From: Utricularia gibba
Taxonomy: Eukaryota > Streptophyta > Magnoliopsida > Lamiales > Lentibulariaceae
Reading direction: 5' to 3'
DNA: 64,000 bases
NCBI GenBank assembly: GCA_002189035.1
Contig: NEEC01000002.1
Span: 3,743,001-3,807,000, forward strand
The translations under genes and the position numbers were made by a program. The notes under the pieces were generated by a model. The model was not told the DNA's origin. It searched no databases and saw only the letters and a program-made list of their open reading frames with translations. Positions 57,229 to 64,000 of the stretch are shown here, one piece after another (the stretch's first letter is position 1; each line of letters begins with the position of its first letter).

Positions 57229-58379
57229 TTACTCGGCAGTTGACCGTGTCGTGCACTGTGGTTTTTTGTATTTTGCAATAGGCCTCGGTTCTGGTTGGCT
57301 CCACCTGATATACTTCACGATGCTTATTTTCCGTAATAATTCTCCGAGATTCTTTGGTAGGGATTTAAATAGGCTCTGACCCAGCATTGAAGTTCCCAAG
57401 GCTCGCTTCATTATTTCTACCCTTTCCTTTAAGTCTAGCTGGACATCGTGTGCCAGGCAATTGAATCGGTCGATGAATTTCCTCAAGCTTTTTCTTCTTT
57501 CATCGTACCGAAATGAATACAACGCTGCCTTCGATGGTGGGGCTTCGATATTGACAGCATATCGGGTAGTGAAAAGTAACACCAACTCCTGATGGGATCC
57601 CACACTGCAGGGTTCTAACTACTTGAACTAGATTTTGGCCCCTTTTTGGAGCGAGCAGGCGAACAACTTACAATTCATGGCTTCCGAATGCTGGACCGTG
57701 GCCATCCTCATGTCGAAATCAGTTACGTGAGATATGGGGTCTCCTCTCCCATCGTATGTGGGCAGTCCTTCAGGGATTCTGAATCCATTTTCGGGCTCTT
57801 CTCAGATTAACTCATCCAAGAAGGGATCAAAGCGAAGTGCAGGGGTTCTCGCAGCTCCTTCAACACTATTCTTTAAGGCTAGATCAATGTCGGCAAGAAC
57901 GTCTATTCTTCCAGTGCAGACATTCTGGTCGAAGGCGTCCCTGAAGCCCCAACTCACTTTCTCTCTCGATAGCATTCGCGCGGCGATAAGCATTCGTCTT
58001 TACCGGATCTGATCCAATTCTCTCTTCAATTCTTCTTCCCTTTTTTCCACGATTTCATTAGTCACGTTTTCCCTATCTCTTCCGGGTCGTAAATGACTTG
58101 ATTGCGCCTTTTCCTTCACGGTATCTTCTCCTCGGTTTCAAACTCAGTCTCCGTGTCCGGGGGATATTCCGGAATCACGGGTTGTTTCTCCGCTCGTGGT
58201 GTGGTTTAGTGTGTCCCCTCCTGGGCGTTGGAGTTCAGACCCGACGGTGTTCTGAAGTCGGCGAGGATTTCTGTTAGTAGGGTCTTCAGTTGTTCCCTGC
58301 TGGTGATTAGAAGACCAAGGTCTTGTACGTCAGCGCTTCCGTCATGGGCCGTGTTGGTGGCCGTGCTATTCTCTGCCAT
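57229..58379 (-). pseudogene. Gag of element C
   Basis: ATG at 58379 (same position as in A). Broken frames follow to ELVLLFTTRYAVNIEAPPSK, SLRKFIDRFNCLAHDVQLDLKERVEIMKRALGTS. The C-H tail is mostly damaged by a rearrangement near 57320-57380. Confidence 0.8.
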
Positions 58380-58436
58380 GGTCAGCGCTTAGTGAGTGGC
58401 TCTTGCGGATTTCACAAGTGGGGCTTTATATGGCCC

Positions 58437-58454
58437 CACGTTGGGCGCAAAAAA
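58437..58454 (-). promoter_or_regulatory. Primer-binding site of element C, mutated
   Basis: TTTTTTGCGCCCAACGTGGGG on the minus strand after the LTR end, against TTTTTGGCGCCCACCGTGGGG in A: the G after TT is lost and C is changed to A. Confidence 0.72.
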
Positions 58455-58959
58455 TGTTAAGGGTGAAAATTTGTATGCCGAACTGGGCCGATTTTCGGGT
58501 TGCAGATGGTATTGTTTCCTTTTTGTTTTCTGTTCAGTTTGATTGGATGAAATGGAAGTAGGTGGGGATTTTTACGTGGAAACCATTGTGAGGCGGAAAA
58601 ACCACGGAGCTGTCGGAGCTCGCTGGAGAAAATCTTTGCTAGTGGGATGTCGAGAAGGAAAAAACAAGTCAGATCCCCCCCCCCCCCTTTATTCTTTTTA
58701 CTTATAAGGGGGAGGGGCCAATCTGACTGAATCATAAGCTTTTGTAGGTGTCGGCTACCTTTCTGCACTTGTGCTATGATCTCTCTTTTCAGACAATCGC
58801 CGCCCACTCTGCCATGACTCGGTTACTCTTCAGACTGAGCCATATCGCCTTGTAGATTTTCTGACACATATCGATCTGTCGACAGGCATTGTCCCATCGA
58901 AAACCCCATTTGGAAGCTTTTCAAAAAGCGATTATCCTTAACCGATTTGTTCCCTATCA
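58455..58959 (-). repeat. Element C 5' LTR
   Basis: 505 bases, with a C-run of 13 (58675-58687) and a TATA-like CTTATAAGTA on the minus strand. Nearly identical to the other copy in most stretches. Confidence 0.92.
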
Positions 58960-58977
58960 CTACCAAACACGGCCTTA

Positions 58978-60935
58978 AGGTTTTTCTCAAAATACACTCA
59001 ACACCAATATTAATACACCTACATGAGTCAACATCCTCTCTAACCTAAGGTTACCATGTGGCTTTGTCTTTATATTGCACCTACATCACTTCTATTGATT
59101 GTCGTTAATAATACCTTATATTGATGTGGACCCCATCCTTTATTAATTTTATACATAAACTATGGCCATTAGAGAGATAATATGTAATATTTCAAAATAG
59201 AATTAGAATATGAGGGAAAGAAAAGGTAGAATAGAGAAAGATGATACATGCAACCATGACCAATTAGAAAGCACCATGTGTTTTAGTTAGCTTGCGACGA
59301 TAAAACATGCAGCCTGGTCAATCAAAGAGCGCCATGTGTTTTAATATGGTGTTGACATGTGCTTCATGCAGATTTAGAAAATACCAAGTGTTTTGATTGT
59401 GGTGACATGTGTTTCCCTTAGAGGAATTTTAGATAAGCATGAATAACATTATAAAAGGAGCATAGATGAAAGGAAAAGCATTTTTGGAAAGCTGAAAAAT
59501 GTGGAGATTTGCTTATAGGGATATCATAAAAATAGTTTGCACCGTTGTGAAGTTTGGTTTATGAGAGCTGTGTAGCAGTTTAACAATCACGAGATTTCTC
59601 AAGCTTACACCATAGAGGTTTACGAAGGGTTTGGCTTTGGAAGGAGCTCGTTTGGACAAAGGTAAGCGAGATGATGGGTTCTGAATTTATGTGTAGTGTT
59701 CTACGTGTAAATCTATGCTTCTATGTGTTTTATGACTTTTATGTACTGATTGGCTATGATTCATGAGGTATGCTTAATTGGACATCTCTTTATCCTTTTG
59801 TGTATGTTTCAAGAAAAATTTATCGATTTGAAGATGGGAGTAGGATGTTATAGATTTGTCTTTTAAAACCTTTGAAATCTGCTAAGCCCCAGAAACTGGT
59901 TTTTGAGTCCAACCTCTTGATTTTGTAACTTTCTACTCGGTGTTTGAATTTATGTTATTTCTATTATTGAATAATCCCCTGCTCCCTAGCTTCCAAATGA
60001 TTTTTATTTAGTAATTTTAAATAAGAAAAAGTTTATGAAATATGACATGGTTTTCATATGTATCAATATTTTCAAATAGAAAACTTATGGGGAGTTGTGG
60101 ACACACACTCCTATATGTGAAGCGTGCTTGAGGCAACTCCTTATGGAGTTTTAGCCATCAAACGGTATGACATCAAGGAATGGAAAAAGGGTAAGGGGCT
60201 GCAACCATGTGGAGTTGGTAAAGGGGGTGGCACCCATTTATTGATTTCATGAGACCAAAGCCAAAAGGACTTCTTGATCTTGGCTTCTAAGGTTGCCAGA
60301 CTAAAGTTACTAAGATCAAGATGGTGCAACCATACATGTAAATGGTTACATAGTTAATGGACTCATTATATGTCAAATGTTATTGTTTATTATTGTTTTT
60401 TAATGAACCTTTATCTTGAATGGATACATGCTTGCTCACTATGAACTTCTTGATTTAATGAATTGCATACAATGCCTTGACCGCTAATTATTCCAAGAAA
60501 TGAACGGGAAAGGCAGGACTAAGTGCTGTGATCTAGGTTGTAGGAAAAAGGATCTCATTTGGAGCCTCTTGGTTGTGGGTTTTGTGCTGTGAACTTGGTG
60601 GTTTTGAGTAGAGCTCCCATCTAAACTAGTTCCTATGTTTCTAGGTTGTCTTGTGAATTCTTGAAGTGTTAAGTTTGTGTAGGGAGTCATGTCAGCTAGA
60701 CAATTATGTCGTCCACCATGTTGTATAATGGCTATGCGAATTGCTTTCTTTTTGCTTCACTTCTTCTGATGTGATGTAAACTAATCCAATCTCCCTATGA
60801 GTTTATTTGATAGGATAATATGGCCTTATGTTCCTTTTTGGGAACATGGCATCAAGGTCTAAGTTTATAAGGTATGAATTCGGGGCTTCATATAATATAC
60901 TTAACCATAGCAAATATATTTCTAACCTCTCAAAT
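58978..60935. other. No gene seen; imperfect tandem repeat at 59243-59400
   Basis: Three units of about 60 bases carry catgcaac-cat-accaattagaaa-gcaccatgtgtttt-type wording (59247, 59306, 59364). Later, tttggacaaaggtaagcg near 59655 looks like a splice donor, but no reading frame supports an exon. Confidence 0.45.
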
Positions 60936-60939
60936 GGAT

Positions 60940-61345
60940 TCTAAAATTGAAGACCATTACAACTACTTTTTTCAGAAAATTTAAATTTGATCATAATAAA
61001 TTTCAAGATTCAATAGTAAGAGCAATTATTATGCATGATCTTCCATTTGGTTATACGGAATATGAAGAAGTTAATGCTTCCAATAGAGTGCTTAATCTTG
61101 ATATTAGATCAATTAGCAGAATAACTACAAGAACTGATTGTATGAAAATTTATGCTGATGAGAATGAATGATTGAAATCTTTATTGTTTGTTTCTAGAAG
61201 AATTTCTTTGACATCAGATACATGGATGTCTTTTACTGTAGAAGAATAAATGACTATGACTACTCATTATGTTGATGAAAATTAGAAATTACACTCTAAA
61301 TTGCTTGGATTTGTGGAATTGGGCGGTCCGTATACTCAAGAGTTA
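60940..61345 (+). pseudogene. hAT transposase remnant (RICESLEEPER type)
   Basis: KFDHNKFQDSIVRAIIMHDLPFGYTEYEE, then NASNRVLNLDIRSISR, ISLTSDTWMSFTVEE (usual LTSDLWSS), MTTHYVDEN-KLHSKLLGF and a stop-rich tail. The order is that of BED-finger hAT transposases after the finger. Two stops (near 61171 and 61248). Confidence 0.7.
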
Positions 61346-61780
61346 TTAATAAGAAAATTATATATAGTATTTCCAGATTGGCAAATCGATTAAAAATTCT
61401 TGTTGATGACATTGAATTATACTACATTGATAAATGGAAAATTTTGATATCATTTCAGTTAAATCAAATTGCGTATCTAATAAATTTATAAGTTCTAATC
61501 TTCTCAAAATACAAATTAAATGCAAAATGCATAGTGGAATTTCGGGATCAATTAAGTAGCAAGTAGTTGCTAAGTACTTTTTTAGATGTAGAATTACAAA
61601 ATAAACATTACTCTTAGTTAAAATTAAAATACAACATAGGAAGTTCACCGTAAATAGAAATGCAGAAGGTAAATGAACTCTACTTTTGCACAAAGAGTAA
61701 TGTGATGCCTTAAGGTACTTCAGTGGTATGGTAAACAAACCCTAATGTTACATGCAATCTCATTCTTTCATAATTCCAAA
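61346..61780. other. No gene seen
   Basis: The frame at 61358-61738 (minus) has no recognisable motif; the region is probably the further decayed hAT element. Confidence 0.4.
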
Positions 61781-61784
61781 CAAC

Positions 61785-62080
61785 TTAAGTCTACCTCCTT
61801 CGAGGATAGGAAGAACTCAAAAGTTCTAAGTTAAGAAAGAAAATGGTGAAAGTCCAAAAATAAGTGCTCCAAGTTGCTTTTATATCACTCTCCTCGTGCA
61901 TTAACTCCTTCTCGTCCCCTCTGTTTTGCGTGCGCCACTAGCTTTCCTTTGCGTGCAAGTTAGCATCAAATCATTACTGCAGACTCTAACATGCCGTAAG
62001 TCAGGGGCCTCGACCAGTGTTATTCTTTTGCACACAATTGTTCAAAGTCACGTACAAGGCATGAAAAGTCAGAGCTTGAC
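61785..62080 (-). repeat. Fragment of B-related Athila LTR
   Basis: Follows 43140-43330 and 35030-35310: cctcctttcgaggataggaaga, ttactgcagactctaacatgccgtaagtcagggg, and gcatgaaaagtcagagcttg. It ends abruptly at 62080, where X copy 3 starts. Confidence 0.72.
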
Positions 62081-63420
62081 TGTTAGTGTATGTTGTCTAG
62101 AGACAATCAACTCATAGGCAAATCTTATCTTGTGATATTTACTTTGAATTGTGATCAAATTTATATCATTGATAAAATCCTCTACTTGATCTATGTGCTA
62201 TAGAAATTATGATGAGATCATAATGTGAGATTCTTCAAGCACTCAGGATCAAGTTAAAAACACCCTACCTAGAGTATTTGTGAAATGAGGATATCACAAA
62301 TACGGATAAGTTAGCACACATTGAGTTCCATAAATTATTTAGGCAATGGTTCTCACAATTGATGTAATGAGATTACTAGAACCTATGTGTGGGTGTCGAT
62401 TAGAGAATCGATTCACTGGATGACTCATCTTCGATATGCTACTATGGGAAGCTAACCAAGTGTCAGTAGCAAGATCTCAAATATGACAGCCGTGCAAGTA
62501 AGCTTAGACTTGAGGTCAACAAAGTTATCTTGATCTTAAGCTCACATTTTCGCTCATTACTAATGGGAGCCTAACCATGGCTTGACTAGTATGGATGAGT
62601 AGGGATGTGACTCCTTAAGGTTGGAGATAGTTGATTGATCAATAAAGGATTCATCACTCATGTTAGCGATGAGATCATATCTCAAGTAATTGCATCAAAG
62701 CCTAATAGTAAGTCCTGGGCCCAGGGTAATGACACTCGAATTGTTTGAGTAGGTCATTGAGTGTTAGTGCTTGAATGCAATTATAAGTTCGATACATCAG
62801 AAAGACACACACCCATGTTCTAGTATCGAATGAGATATAAGTATGATGAAAGCTATTCACTGCATGGTGGCTGGTCATGGAAAGGCTCAATCAGTTCACC
62901 TAATTATTATTTAATCTTGGAGATCATGATATGGTGCTAGACATCACTCATGATCGATAATGATGGATTTGATTAATTAAGAGTTAATTAATAAATCCAT
63001 TATTACGGTCTTGATTGAGGAAGCCTATAGGGTCACACACAATAGTGGAGTCACTCATCGATATAAAATAGAATGACACAATTACATGAGATGTAATTGG
63101 TAAAGTGGATAAATTAAATAGAGAATTATTTTGAGATCTCATATAGATATGATTTGAAACATATACATGTCTCCACAAGATAAGATCTTTATGAAGATAT
63201 GATTTGATATGTTACAAAAATATCTATAAAAAGATTTAGATCTTGAGATCTACTCCAAGGGTCTTCGTGCTCTCCAAGAGTGATCCAGAAGGAGGAGTTT
63301 TTCTCTACTAGCACCTGAGAAATTCGACCAGCATACTACAGCCTTGAGAAGGTTATCGACGGAGTGCTCCACGTGTGGATACCATAGAGGCCGTCTGCAC
63401 GAGTTGGGAATAGTGCACGA
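62081..63420 (-). repeat. X-family LTR, copy 3, reverse, left end missing
   Basis: Plus-strand start TGTTAGTGTATG is the complement of the copy 2 end. It continues in parallel with copies 1 and 2, reversed, as far as gaggccgtctgcacgagttggg. The terminal TGTGTTGGG part is lost. Confidence 0.72.
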
Positions 63421-63439
63421 GTTGCTGCCATGGCAGTTG

Positions 63440-64000
63440 GGACTTGCCATTTGATTGATAAAAGGCAGAGGATAATGGTCTTTCTTTGTCACTTCATTTA
63501 ATTTTCGATAATCTATACAAACCCTCCATCTATTTTTCCAACAAGCTCGCCTTTCTCGTTCTCCACCACAGTCATTCCAGTATTCTTTGGCCCTCGTGAA
63601 TGGGACTCATCCATTCACTATCTGTGATAGAATAAATAATTTCTGCATCATGAAGTTTAACAATTTCTTTTCTTACCACGTTAATCATGTTTGGGTTGAG
63701 GCATCTTTGAGGTTTTGCACCATCCTCTAGAAATATTCTGTGCATGCATATGGATGGGTAGATCCCCTCAATGTCATCCCGCGTCTAACCTATTGCCTTT
63801 TTGTTCCTGTTCAGGACCTCGAGCAGTTGTGACTTTTGGTCTGAGCGTAGAACAATGGAGATGATAACAGGGTTCCTGAACTTTGCGTCAAGAAAAACAT
63901 ATTCTAAATGGTCAGGCAATGGTTTCAATTCAGCTAACCTCTCTCCTTGAGTCTTGGCTTGCACCACATTTAATCTCTCGAATTTTTCTTCAGCTTCGAA
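63440..64000 (-). pseudogene. Athila RT front part, continues outside window
   Basis: Minus strand: LAELKPLPDHLEYVFLD, QKSQLLEVLNRNKKAIG, GIYPSICMHRIFLEDGAKPQRCLNPNM (usual YCMHxIxLEDxxKPxxxxQRRLNPxM), DSEWMSPIHE and KKDHYPLPFINQM. A stop follows KKAIG. RT palm and later parts are missing, cut at the X LTR. Confidence 0.8.

Larger units (their letters stand above)
51459..58959 (-). mobile_element. Tat-lineage element C, internally deleted
   Basis: LTRs 51459-51960 and 58455-58959; perfect duplication CTACC (51454-51458, 58960-58964). Same gene order as A on the minus strand, with a plus-strand antisense gene beside the 3' LTR. 7.5 kb against 9.9 kb for A: parts of the antisense gene, integrase core, RT palm and protease/RT joint are missing. 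Confidence 0.93.
51272..58974. mobile_element. Harbinger/Tourist-type MITE, split by element C
   Basis: Left part 51272-51458, right part 58965-58974, about 197 bases when C and its duplication are removed. TIRs GGTCGTGTTTAGTAGC and (reverse) GGCCGTGTTTGGTAGC agree at 14 of 16 positions. TSD TTA at 51269-51271 and 58975-58977. A 3-bp TTA/TAA duplication with GGSCGTGTTTGG-like ends is typical of PIF/Harbinger MITEs. Confidence 0.82.

Noticed and set aside
1-64000. CRISPR array, bacterial operon, organelle insert or rRNA gene
   Set aside because: No regularly spaced short repeats, ribosome-binding-site-led gene strings, rRNA or organellar genes were seen.

Overview
This is nuclear DNA of a flowering plant, most likely a eudicot. 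The evidence is GT-AG introns, A+T-rich intergenic DNA, plant Ty3/gypsy lineages (Athila and Tat, with tRNA-Asp-like primer sites), Ty1/copia and hAT remnants, and two or three ordinary plant genes. Nothing bacterial, organellar or CRISPR-like was seen. Most of the window is retrotransposon, and nearly every retrotransposon gene is broken.

Host genes. (1) The minus-strand 5' part of a uridine nucleosidase gene (URH1 type) lies at 41-1733; seven exons join in frame and the 3' end is beyond the left edge. (2) A small two-exon gene of unknown function lies at 27740-28200. (3) An intronless A20/AN1 zinc-finger stress-associated protein gene lies at 28624-29072, with a one-base frameshift inside the AN1 finger. 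(4) An orphan exon-like block lies at 50372-50609 (minus).

Left nest, 3156-23530. A solo LTR (F; TSD ACACT) was split by Athila element B (3482-22585; TSD ACCTC), whose 5' LTR was split in turn by Tat element A (3827-13701, minus; TSD CAGTG). B has lost protease, RT and RNase H between gag and integrase, where an LTR of another family (X) now sits. A keeps all domains, with many stops and frameshifts, and carries an intron-containing gene antisense to its own genes between pol and the 3' LTR.

Middle, 23531-51271. It holds a Tat solo LTR (23913-24438), the small genes, a copia integrase/RT remnant (minus, about 29600-30700), and a decayed ZMYM1/TTF-type hAT-like gene (31160-35700) interrupted by an X LTR and an Athila solo LTR. 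Next come a deleted Athila element D (36850 to about 42960, minus), a solo LTR E (43662-44857), a solo LTR (46548-47825) inside an older tandem duplication, and an LTR with adjoining primer site ending at 50168.

Right part, 51272-64000. Tat element C (51459-58959, minus; TSD CTACC) is inserted in the terminal inverted repeat of a Harbinger-type MITE (TSD TTA). C has deletions that remove the RT YVDD box and the integrase core, yet it keeps the antisense gene. Then come a RICESLEEPER-type hAT remnant, an Athila LTR fragment, a third X LTR, and an Athila RT fragment running off the right edge.

The best candidate for a less familiar system is the spliced antisense gene shared by A and C. Antisense extra ORFs are known in Tat elements, so the class is not new, but its function is unknown.
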